This document shows, one piece after another, positions 12,090 through 24,900 of a stretch of 64,000 bases of DNA; the stretch's first letter is position 1, and every line of letters starts with the position of its first letter. The stretch covers positions 377,777 through 441,776 of the forward strand of contig SJOL01006421.1 of the NCBI GenBank assembly GCA_004794785.1, written 5' to 3'. Origin of the DNA: Opisthorchis felineus. Its lineage: Eukaryota; Platyhelminthes; Trematoda; Opisthorchiida; Opisthorchiidae. The notes below the pieces were generated by a model, which made no database searches, was not told where the DNA came from, and worked only from the letters and a program-made list of their open reading frames with translations. The position numbers and the translations under genes were made by a program.

Positions 12090-12985
12090 ATCTTGCATAC
12101 TGCTCTGAAAGTACTGTTTCATTCCAGGTGAAATGATGGAAGCAAACACGTCAACACAAATTGATCTGGAGACAACAGTGATGAAGCCAGTCTACACTGC
12201 AAGACGGTTTTTTCAGAATGGAACGTAGGGTTTTGATTTGCTTATTACAGCCCACTTGTTCTGTGGCAGATCCAAAACGCCGGAAACGATGCACTCTGTA
12301 GCTCCCGGTATCTTCCGGACTGGTCTGTCGCAACCTGAATTGCCGGAATCAACCTGCCCCAAAGTACACATTCGTATAAAATGCTTACTGCGTCAACGCA
12401 ACTGGAATACCCTAACATCTGTGTTGTGAATGTTCACTGTGCACTATTTTTGGTAGAGGAGACTCGGAGTTGATATAGCTTTATGTTTGAGCTTGTCAGG
12501 AAGAAGGTTAACGAAAGTAAAACAGAGAAACTACCCACTCCGATTCACCCTACGCGTTATCGAGAAACTTCTGTGGGGTTTCCTCAAGCAGCGACAATAG
12601 TGATGTTACTGTGGGGTCAACTTGTCTGCCAAAATCAGGATCACCTCGCTGCTTCGGCGTGCAGTCTTAATATTGCCATTCCGATGCTTAACTCGTGGGT
12701 TAGCCTGTTCAGAGATCTTGAATACTGGTGGTTTAATTGTTCTCTGAGCTTGGTATTGATGCCATTGCGATTGGGACCAAAAGTTTTCGGCAAATTTACT
12801 AAGTTGGGATAGAATTTTAACCACGAACTTCTTATTTTGGGCTACTATTATTCTCTTCTTTAAGGAATACTTCCTATGGAACAAGGATGTTGCTTAAGAT
12901 TCTTCCAATGCCTGATCTGGTACAAAGTGTCGTAGTCTTTATTACAATTCCCCTCACTTTCCTACTGAACGACGTTCTTTTTTAG
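12090..12985. other. Intergenic stretch with one unassigned open frame
   Basis: Between LINE remnants and the first PDE12 exon. A 109-codon frame at 12483-12812 (+) has no recognisable domain and overlaps a 92-codon frame on the other strand, so neither is called. The last 20 bases form a strong acceptor-like T-tract. Confidence 0.5.
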
Positions 12986-15900
12986 ACGTTCCACCAGCGC
13001 AGTTTCTCCACTCTGTACCGTTTATCAAGAGCGGTCAGTATCTGTGCCTCCTCTTCCAAGACCTCCCCTGAACTCTATCGTTTGACCCGGTGGCTGAGTC
13101 CACTCCTCCATCCACACTGTCGCTCACATTTTACATGGAATTCGAGGCGCTTTAACCGAACACGTGGATTGAATAATCATCGTGTGTTATACTTATCTTC
13201 GGCTATAATGTCGACCATGACAGCCACGACAGTTTGTATTCCCAGCACCCTGGAGCTTCAACCGGCCTATGTGTATCGTTCGAAGTCATATGAATCGAGT
13301 TCACGGGTCTGTCTGGAATTTTTTGTACGACAACCAGCTGGGAACTCCCTTTCGCGCTTTCGATTTGAAAGACTGGCTTCTGAACTTCTTTCCGCTTCTT
13401 TGGATCGAATAGTGCTCTCTTTGAATAAGACGCTCGAAGAAAAAAGTAAGAAAAAACCTAAAGTATCGGATGTAACCGATGCCCGGGTACCAGGCTTTTT
13501 TATTTCTGAAGCTCAGATCTTGGAGGGCGTCGACAATGAAGACTCACAGATTCGCTGCTTTGAAGTATCCAAATCAAGAGCTTGGGGCGATGTGCTCTTG
13601 CCAGTTTCTGACACGCTGTCTTCGAATGCCTTATCGAGCCGACCGCTGTTTTTGAGGCTTTATGGTCCTACTGAACCCCTTACGTTTCGTCTCATCTCAA
13701 ACCCGGCCCGTATTCACACATGCCGGTTGGATACTCTTCCAATGACAAACTATCCGGTTGTCCCTTTCGTAGAACTGGAGGACGCCAGTTTGATGCATTG
13801 CGAATTCCTGTGGTTTGTTTCTAAGGTGAGTTAACACAGTTAAAAGGAAATAAATATTATTTTTTATCGGATTTATCCCTTGAATCCGACGGCCTGTTCA
13901 TTTTGATGTACTGCAGGAATTGGGCTGATAGGTCCCCACTTCAGGGGGCAGCCCTCCGTTTCTGATTGTTACTGCTTTTAGGCCAGTGCGAACTGATAGT
14001 ATTTAGGCGCTTTTGCAACTTACGCATTGCTTGATTGTTATGTGCTAGTAGGACAGTGTGATGTCGCATGAACACTTTGACTGATTCTAAGTTTATCTGA
14101 CGCCTTAGATGTATATACTCCGCATCTATAACCTTCGACATTCAAGCTGGCGGGAATATATGAAGCCGCCAGACCAGTGAAACACAAGTTAGTTGAATAG
14201 TTGAAGGAACAACACAACGCTAGGGTTGGGATTTTGTTGCTGAACAAAAATGCCTGCTACTTCAAGAGAGGGAAATTTTGACCTGAAGCTGTCGAAAATC
14301 TGATGAACAAAAGTTGAGGAGTGATGATGGAAAAATACAGAAAAGGGACGGAGTGTAGGAACAAAGCCCATTCCTAAAACGGAAATAATGCTGTAGTGAG
14401 CATCCAAGGCACTGGAGGTTTGTGAGATCATCGTTACTGGATAGAGAACAGATTGGATGGTTAATAATAAGAGGTGATGGGTTGAGCTAATGTTATTGTC
14501 CAAGCTATGGATGCTACGTGGTAAGACTTTGAATTTGCGGGCGGAGCAACGGGCTTTCATCTCATGTTTTTTTTTGATAAGTGAAAGATTGGTATCCCGA
14601 CTCAGGCGCTTGGAATGGCTGGGTACATTAGGCTCCCATATGTTGAGCCAGCTGCCACATGAAAACGGCTGAAACCCGCAGTGCCCATGAGGCATCACTC
14701 TATGTGTTAAGAACAGAGCATACAACACTATGCTTCAACTTTTGTTGTATGAGTCAGAAACATGGTTGTTGCTAGTAGTTGAGCGAAGACTTTCAGGGCT
14801 TAACCGCCCATATTGCCCCAATACTGTTCAGCGGCGCTGATGGGGAAAAAACAGTCGACCTGCTCACTTTAGATGCACTTTCCATGGGTTATGTGGGTCA
14901 AACCATGTGTTTTTCCGCCAGTGCACCATCTGCCCCACTGAGCACCTTGCTTAGCCGCTTATGGTTTCTAGGCTATCCGAAGGCTGTCCGACAACGATCA
15001 CAGCAGCTAAGCAAACTTATTCGCGCTACCCGCACATTCCAATCCAAGTGGGCTTTCACGTTATCTCGCCTGCCGGATGATGGTAGTTGCCGTTTTACCG
15101 AATATTACAGGCGAATTACATAAAAACGAAAGAAAAGTCGGCTGTACTGGATCGTGGGTTGTAACAGATGGATCATCAAATGGAGGCGACTGAGTGACAG
15201 CACAGTGGTTGCCCTAAAAAAAGCTACTCTTGAGGCCTGGTTAAAGTGACCGATTCCGAGGACATGAATTCCTATTCGGGGAATCGACTGAACTTCCAGT
15301 TTTATGTGACAACTGAATATCCCTTGAGTCCAATGGGCAATTTTCAAATAAATCTGTCGTGTTCTTCCTTACTAAGTACCTTCCGCATTCTTCGTTTATC
15401 CTCATCTTCATTATAGGGCTTTATTTAAACGAATTGACGTGACTTGAGAAGTTGAACATTCGTGCTCCCACACTGTTGTTACTGGCAATGAGAGTGATTG
15501 CTTGCGTTCCAAATTATTGTTTTTTTTAATCGAACCCGTTTTTAAATTAGTAATTAATAGGATATGCTACTTTCCCATTTTTGGCTAAAACTCACTGACG
15601 CATGCGGTCACTATGCGGCCTATTCCCTGGCCTCTTTGTCATCAACTTTCTTTGAGCGGTTTGATCAGTCTCCTTCAGATTGATCCATCACCTGAAAAGC
15701 ATCCACTTCTAATGCTACATAAGTCCCCTTGCACATCAAACTTGGCAACTCGTGTACCTCAGTCGTCGAACGTACACCAACGGTAGGCGGATTGGCCTTC
15801 AACCGACTGCCGTAAATACTGAATGTAACTAGTCTGAACTGTTAGCACCTTGGTATTTCTTCGCCGTTGGGTCGTCAGATTGATCGCGTTGTATCCATGG

Positions 15901-18900
15901 TAAAGATAGAACCAAGCTGAAAATGGAGTTACTAACCCTTGCTGCAGCATGATCAAGCAGGATTTTCCGTCAATCAACTGTGGCGTAGTTTATGCATGCA
16001 TGCTAGCACATAGTTTCAGATCACATAAAAAGATAGAGTGATCCGATCTCTGTTTATCACTGGGATTTACGCGTTAGCCAAATGTGTTCGTTCAAAATGT
16101 GCATGGCATTTTACGGTTATGTAGCACAACACTGTCTTACTGCCGCAACCATTGTTTCACTACCACTGTGTTCATTCAAGTGTTCTGCGAGAAGACTGTG
16201 CTGGTATAACTTCCTGAAGCAGCGCGCTTGTCTGTCTCGAAATTGTCTTCATCATACCAAAGAACAGGACGGTGGTCCTTCATGAACGTTAATCTTGTTT
16301 GTGGGTTCATTTTTGAGAGGCAACATTTTGATTTCACTACAATTGGTGCCATTTGATACGTATTTGAAGTGGATCGCATTTATACGCCACTTTTGATCAG
16401 TCCGGAAGAGATTTTAACTTGCGTTGCTTGGAGTTGGACAGTCTAGCGTTACTGGCGTCAAAGTCTTGTTACCCATCTCGTAGGTGGTCCGCAGTGGTCA
16501 CCTGAAACCTGGTACTTATGTACCTTTAGAAAACAAGTGAAAGATCCTGTGGCTGCACAAACTTTCGGCGGTTGCGCCTAACGCCTTTATTGGTCAATGA
16601 TCAAATAACGACGTCAGCTTAGCGCCATTCACTGTGGCGAAAAAACAGCAGCTGTGGATTTTCCACGTGTTTTGTGTTGCACATCCTCAAAAAACCACCA
16701 GTTTGGTTTTGAAGTTTGCCGTTGGGCGTCCGTAAATATCCACGACAAAGGTGAATGGAACAGAACAGACTAGGATATTCATCCTTTTGATAGCATGAGC
16801 GCGTTTACACGCAATCGTCTTGGTGAGTTTGGTCCATGTGAAGCGAATCAAACAGAGTTGACAAAGTTTGCAAATGACCGAATGCCCAAGTAAGCAACCC
16901 CCGGATACATCACTGAGTGTTCAGGAAAACCAAATATTAACAGAGAAGTTCCCGCAAGAGCAATTTTGTTATTAGCGTTCCGTCAAAGGGAGAACCACTC
17001 TAAATTCATATCCTCAGTTGAATTTTCGCCTTGTAAGTGAAGTCAGTCTGTGCCGAAACGGCGGGAAGTACTGTACAGCTGCCTCATCGTTTGCAATCGT
17101 CACCAGTGCGCATCTGACGAATCACCAGGGCGATTTGAACTTGACACAACTCGGCTGGTAGTTGCGGGAAAAACCGTTCGGCTACTCATGGCCCATTTGC
17201 AGTTTGGTTAACTCTCACTTAGAATATAGCGCCACACATCCTTCAATCACGTGATTCACTTCACACGGTCACGTGTCAACTGGCTCCTCGAGTGACGACT
17301 TCTCACCTGGAGGGCTCACTTGTCGTGTGAGTGGTTTCTTCTGAGCTACTGATAGTTTGCTGGTAATATGAGGAAATTTCAGGATTCCCCAGTGGAGATT
17401 TCGCCCTGTGAGTGAAGCCAATCTATCAACAATTTCGAAATGGCTTTTAGTGTGATGATGGTTTATATAAGATATTGTGATTCCATAGCTTTTGCATCAT
17501 CTAGAAGTCCAAGGAGCCACCATACGTACAGGCCTGGGTCGTGACCACACTCACGGAAGGATTTCCACCGTGTACCCTTGGTCATCCTTCCCCAGCTTGC
17601 TCCCCAGTCCTACTTGGATCTCGAATAGTGAGACTAATCGCCGCTAATTTGATCCACCTACCTATCCATCGATCGATGGTGCGCTCTGGCTGCAGCTAAA
17701 TCCACATACCACAGTTGTCGTCACTGGACCTATGAGGTTGTAAACCACCGTCTTTGTATCGACAGTTCCGCCGGCCGTAGCCCACATCCATACACCGACC
17801 GGTCTATCGCTGTCTCACTCAGAGTTATCACGGGATGCAAAGCGCGAGCAGCCGAACTGGATTAAGCGCTAGTGTGCCAAGTGTGCCTTGTTGGTGTATA
17901 CGTGCCTGCGTATGACACTTCCGATTCAGAAACACCAGCTCATTCAGCTCTTCGATTGCATGTCAGAACCACTCGCGCTTTTCAGGTCAGTGTTTATACC
18001 CGACGGATGCTAGAAATTTCGGGTGACCCGATTCAAACGGATGAGTGACCTAAGCCCGGTCACATTTGGAATTGATCGACCCATCGGTTGCCCTACGCTG
18101 CCCATCTGACGGGCTTGATTTTAGGTACTTGGTCTTCCAAGATCCTGTACACTTTGAGGTGATGTCTACTGTTCCATCAAATTGCCATATGGCCTAGCAA
18201 ATTGTGTTCATTAATGGGTTCCTTTAGGTCTTACAAGTCCGGTCATTTCACTCTACCGACAGACCCACTGTACTCCTGGCGAATTGCACTAATTACCCCT
18301 CCCCAACTGAAAATACTTCAGTGGAATATCCGCGACAGTATTTTGTTTGCGGTCTCCTCCTCCAATAAAGGTGGAGTATACTTCCTGTCCCAGATGTTAC
18401 GCCTTGGCAACAGCCGGTGCAACAGGGAGGCAGGAGAAAACAGGTGTGCTAGTTCGTTGGCATGTGAGCTTGAGTGATTGTTGGAGGGAATTCCATCGTC
18501 ACACTAACCGATGCAATACTCGGGATGACATCGTAAAGCTTCCGTTGAGTAGAATGGAGATGGAATGGAAATGTTTTCTCAGGATTCAACGGGCGTCCTT
18601 TCACACCCCAAACAGTAATCAGTGTATTTATTCTTATTCTTTGTGAGGCGGCATTTGAGTCCTACAAGCCATCTATTGATCAGTGTAAAATCTGGGTATC
18701 CACTTCACGTCTTAACTCCACGTCATCGTCTTGCATAAGTGTCAGAAACTGCATTGTTTCTGGTGACTTATCTATATGCCCCTGTGTCTAAGTTTCCGTT
18801 TTTACCGTCAGGTGTTGTAGCCATTTGTCTCAACGATCCCCACTTTTCCAAAGGTGCATCATTTCGTTCTTTCTAGCCAACACGTTGGAGGTATGAGACC

Positions 18901-21900
18901 CACTGACATACAGTCGCTTTTCCATGTTCCACGTTGACTGACGGCTTGCCTTCAGTCGTCGAAAAAATCGCTGCCCGGGCTTCGTAATCATCTGTTCTAT
19001 AAACACACGCGCATTCAAACGCCGATTTCGTATTTTGATGGAGCTGATAATTGGTGCCGGAAGCAAGCCCTGATGGGACTTTCGGACATGAAAATGGTAT
19101 AAATAATGGTAGTCATGTTGGATTGGTTTTAAAGCGGGGGCGCATACACACACACAACCAGTTGTGTGGCCTGTGTGAACCTCACCCGTGGTGGTAACGG
19201 CCACACCCGTGGTGGTAACGGCCACACCCGTGGTGGTAACGGCCACACCCGTGTACCATGTGCGTGCTATACTCATGACTAAGGTCACCTTTTTTCGTCC
19301 AATTCACGCTGTGGCAGTCATTCCGCAATTTTATCAGCTTACTGACCAACCGGCTCCATCTACACACCGTGTAGAGTACTCGGTCATGAACTGAACTTGT
19401 TTTCAGTTGTGGTCAACACCCATGGCTGGATCCAGGGAACAGTGGCCGCAACATCGCGTCTTGCTGAGCGGATTCTACCAGATACGCAGGCGAAAGTTGT
19501 TTTAGAGATACGGTTCACCCGTCTGAAGCGGAGGTGGCTCAGTTTATGGTTCACTGTATATCGATTCCAACAATGGACTCCAGCTGCTATATTGGTTGAT
19601 GAGTTTCTCGGCTTCCTGGTGTCACGCACCTCCACATATCTTCACCCAACAGACTGACTGCGAATTGTTCTTTTGTGATCTGAAAAAATCGCCAGTGTTA
19701 ATAGTTCATAGCCTCTCCTTAATCCTTCGTTTGCGTGCTGATAAATGGTCCTGAAAGTTACCTGTGACGCAGTTCGTGACGTTCCGCAGACTTTCGGAAA
19801 CGTACTGTTTTACACCAGCAATCATTCCTCTGTTCCAGCCATTGTCACAGCAATGCTAGAAGCATAGTTTCTGTCATCATCGGTGCCGGCCCCGCTGTTG
19901 TAAGAGGAGGCGAGAACCGCTGGTGTGCCTCTGAACTTTACTGCACGCGAGTTAAAACCGATTACAAGAACCAGGTCAGTCTGACTGGTGAACGACTGTC
20001 ACCCAACTAACAATCGAATGAAATACTCGGTACAATGCACAGATCAATAATGCGATACGTTAATCGATAAGTTTATGTCCATCTAACAGTCTGTTTTACT
20101 TATTAGTCGTCTGATGAGACTCCTTATATTTGACATGCAGCTGTTTCGTTCCAGTAGGTTTGGTTGTTCTCAAGATAGTCCTCATAATATCCAGTGTTAG
20201 AATGTCTTCGTGGCTCCATTCTAGAATCCGTAAAAATGATTCAAATACCTTTCGAGTCAGAGGAACTAAGATTAGATCAGCGTTTCCACTCTGCACTAGT
20301 GCCGGAATGATCAGCACACAATTTATCAGAATTGGTTTGCCAATGTAGCCGCGTCAATTCTGCCATGGATGATGGCTTAAATCAACTGTCGTCGTTCTTG
20401 TTGTCACTCCAATTATTTTCTGTGGACAGAATCACATGATACGAAAAGTACATCTGCAGGTAACCGGCATGGTAAGGTAAACGTACATACGACATAAATC
20501 GATGAGCCGTAAGCAGACAATGGTATAAAGCGGACAAGGTCACGTGTTGGACGCGAACAGCGTGACTCTCTCAAGAGCACGTGCTGATTACACGCTGGTT
20601 AACAGTACAATTCTTGAAACAGAATGTCCATTCATACAATTTCCGTCCAGCTGAATGAATACTGCACGTCATTTTGTTGGGATGTAGCCGGTTTTGTCAA
20701 CTTTTCGTAGACTTTTTGGGTCCCTGAAATCCACTAACTGGTTGAATTTTCTCCGGCAGCCCTGGATCAGACGTGATCTTTGCCGTTCGAAACACCTTAG
20801 TCACTGATTGACAAATCCGTACTGTTTGTGTGGCTTGAACGACCGGTTAACATTCAAATATGTGGACGTAGGCTTGGGTTTATCATCGCTGGTACGGGGT
20901 CATTCTCTTATATGACAAAATGACATCTCATGAAGAATTGACTTCATGCTTTCATTCTTCTCGTAAAGAACGCAATTTCTTGTTTCAAAAAGTTGAAACG
21001 GTCAACCTTACGATCGAAATTTCTCGTCAAACAGTTCGCACCATACATCCGCTAGCATGGTAAGCGTACTAGGGTGTACCGCGTGATAGGTATGGTGGAA
21101 GCCTAGTTTGATGCAATGAATCTCGATAGCTAAATAATCAAGCGTGCGCGCAAGAGCCGCTTGAAGGTTCGCGCGTCAAAGGTCGCAGTAAAAGCTGGGG
21201 GATGAATTGGGAGTAGCGAATGTGAAGTAACAGGTGACATTCTTGGGCTGATGTACCAACAACTGAGATCTGCAAAGTTGAACATCATTTGAGGCGGGAT
21301 GAGATGTGAAAGAACAGTTATGCCAATCTTCAGCGATGACATTATTTTGTTCATCTTTGCATATTTTATGCAGTGAATGAGGTGACCTGGTTGATAGTAC
21401 TCGGCGACGTTCGACGTGGTCGATCATAGTTGTGCGGGTGTTTATCCACTGACCCAGACCTAGACTGAGGGATCATTAGTGGCGTAATCAAAGTCCTTGA
21501 CTAGGTCACCTGACCGCAGGGCAATGGCAGTCGGTGTAACATTATCGGTGTGGTTTCGTTTTCAAAGAATATTTCGCCACGCCGCTTTCAGTCGCCAACA
21601 TGAAGTGCTGGATGACTGTTTGCCGGACCTTGATTTATTGACCAGTTTTTTAAGAAGGACTAGGCGCTGGTTACAAATTCAGGCAAAGCGCAGCCCACCT
21701 ATCAAGTCCAGTTTTATCTTGACGGATGAATCAACGGTGTAGTTCTGCCTGGGTTAACTCACATAATTTTACTGTTGTTTTCTCTAACCCGTCTGCGATT
21801 CGTTCGCAAGTAAAACTGTTGGGTTTGCATGGAATGTTCGACGCCGCTTCATCTGTTTAAAGAAGTCAAAAAATAACCGTTCAGCTGTAACAATTCTGAT

Positions 21901-24900
21901 GTATAGCTTCCATGCCACCCGAAGGAAGCACTAGGACTAGTACTTCTTGCTTACCTAAACCTAGACAGGAGCAGTAGAGATGCTACGTTGGGGTTCAAAC
22001 CTCGGACCTTCCGGTTATTAGGTTCGCTCCTTAACCACTGAGCTATCTCGACTTCACTGCAATTATCGTCACATTTCACACATGGCACTAAAACGGCACT
22101 GTCGTTTGCTATGAAAACAGCTTTACAAGTTTCACATTCGCAGTGTTGCTGGCTAGGCGCAATGAAAGTTCCAGATAACTGAAGCTTCGTGTCACAGTAA
22201 CGGTTGCATTATCTGCACAAAAGTCCGGATAACTGTGGCTTTATGTGTGGGTTTTCTCCTCCGATGGCGGTTTTTCCATCGTACCCTTTATTTTACTGCC
22301 AGTTTCCTGATCCCTGTCGTACACTTCCCAAATCTGGTCCACTTCATCACGCAAACTACACAGCTCACTTTGGATTATCACAAAGTCATCTGTGCCGAAA
22401 CAACAACGCATGTATTGTTTCCATTATTTTGCTAATCGTCCATCTATGTGTGGCAGCATCCCTTCTATAGTTTCGACAACGAGCTATGGGTAAGTGGGCC
22501 TACAGATGCAGTGCGTTTTGCCGAGAGATTGAGTGGATTTGACAGAGAGTAAGTGCACCTGCAGGGGTGCGGCTCAAGTATGGCATGTGGGGTGAATACA
22601 GACCCACATTAGACCTGTTTTCGTAAGGATTATCATAAACCCATATGCACAGCAAAGGCAAGACTCAATTGTAGGGGGTTGTGGGATTGCTAGACTTTTG
22701 TTTGAAAAGTCCTCCTTTCATCATTATCAGAAGCTATCTAGCAGGTTTCAAGCGTCCGTGGTGCTACTACCTGATTGGAAAGTCCTGACAGAGGGGCCGT
22801 CGATCGACACAACGAGGTTAGTTAGTTGGTCGTTGTCCGAGGCGTCGGGCAAACCAGTCACATCGATCAAGCCTAAACACGCTCGACTTTTCAGACCTGA
22901 TAAGTCAGGTGCGTCCAGTGTGCACTGGCGGTGTAGTGGTAACACGTTCGTATCGCTCGTCACGTGTCCACAGTTGAAACCTCGGCACGGCCAAGGATGT
23001 GTTGCTTGTGAGCTCTAATCAAAAGGAAATTCAAGTTCCATGCTTTCCCCTCTAGTGTAGAATTATCAGAAATATTGCGTCAGGCTGGGAGGAGGACTGA
23101 TCAAACTAATGATGTAAAAATGGAATAACAAAGATCATTTAACCTGACTTACACCGCGTACGACTTGTACTGAGTTCCTCTAACTGTGAGAAGGCTTGAC
23201 TTTTGCTTCAACTAAAGCACTTTGAGTCATTCAGTGAGCTGAATAGTATTTGCTTACGTCATCTGTTTTTATCGTTTCTGTGGCACTATCTGAGGCACAT
23301 TCATCGAGGTGCTTATTCACCCTGAAATTTCTTTCAGTTCATTCGCTGTTACAATATGAACATCAGACGGGGTTCAAGATAGCACTGTTGTTAACCCACC
23401 AACTATTGGTCATGATTCACACTAAAAATCAACTTTATGGTCGCCCTCATCTGAGCTTGGGCAATGTGGCAACATACCATCCCACGTGCCTCCACGTTGC
23501 ATGACACCTGTAGGTCGAATGGATGTCACAACGGGACGATTTGGTTTCCCCATAATTTTTTATCGGTTAACGACAGAGTCCTACAAAATCTTACCTAATC
23601 ATCTCGAAAGTGACTGTGACTCTTATGACCTTCTGCCATAGGTAGGTAGTTTCAGGGTCACAATTCCCATAAGCACTTGTATTTGAATGTGCATTTCCTC
23701 AACTTTCTTCCTACGACATCTAGTCAATTGATGGTGCAATCTGGTGTGACTCGAACCATTGTTTCTGAGTGTAGTGACCTCAGGGCATCGTTAACTGCAA
23801 TCAGTAAGCGGCCAGTGAATATATTACGGCAATTGATTGGCACATGGTGAATACCGCTCGTGCCGATGTAATGTCGAGAGTGGAAATTCCAGCTCGACTT
23901 TATCCATTGCTAAGTGACAGTAAGTCCAACATTTATGAAACAATACGAATGTATTCCAAGCCTTCAAACTTAGAAACCATTATTCAACCAGGTTGATCAG
24001 AGTCCGAACAAGTTGGAAGCAACGGATGCGTCGGCTTGTTCTCATGCCTTGCATTTTTCTGAATTACCATGTGGTCCTTGAAACATCTAGGTTTCCTACA
24101 TCTTATGATAGACGACTAGAATTTCGCGTTTAACCATTCCTTCGGTTGGTGGTGTTTGACTCTCTTGAGGCGGAATTGGCTTCTCCAGACATAAGAAGTC
24201 ACCTATTAAGTTGGCAGTGCGTGTATGCTGTGAACTATTCTGAGAATTGATTTCTCTTCAGAAGGAAGTCTTTATTTTGGATATTACCGCATTAACTCCG
24301 AGTTTGCCATTGAAAGTTTTCGAATTTGGTTGCATATAGTGGGAATTAATGTTATTTCCGCTCGTGTTTGGATTCCTCGATCGAATAGCGGTCAAAAATT
24401 GTTTGTCGTTCAGCCGTTGCACAACATTGGTGGTCCTTTGCAAAATTTCTCGTTTGTTTTCTATGAAGACTATTTGCTGTGTTCATTTGTCTGTCATGGA
24501 TAACAAGAAACGTTCATGCCATTTATTAGCATCGATTGGAATAGGATCTTTTTAGTAATTTTCTCTCGCTCAACCAAATTCCGTTCACGCAGTTTTCCTG
24601 AACCGGGCAACCACATGGCTTACGGACGATTATCGTTTCAATAATTTTGGCTCCATCCAGTCGATTTCTCTCGTCCCAGTAACATCTGTTCCTAGTTAAC
24701 CAAAAGGCACAGTGTCACTATAATCAGAAAACAACTTTTGTGGCGGTTTGTTCAAGTGCCCGAAGCTCAAATGGTCAAAACTGGCTGTGCGCTGTACGTC
24801 AGTATTCTGCGTGCTTTGAACAACCATCTTCTTTTGAGACAGTGGACAGGCACTTTGCATACAATACCCACTGACACACTGCGAGCTCATCCGCTAGGTT

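Noticed and set aside
13082..13207. Translation start of PDE12 at 13082
   Set aside because: The codon there is TTG. The first in-frame ATG is 13208, although the frame is open further upstream to 12986.
19182..19394. Repetitive-peptide genes over the minisatellite
   Set aside because: Open frames on both strands are produced by the 21-bp unit; no splice or start context.
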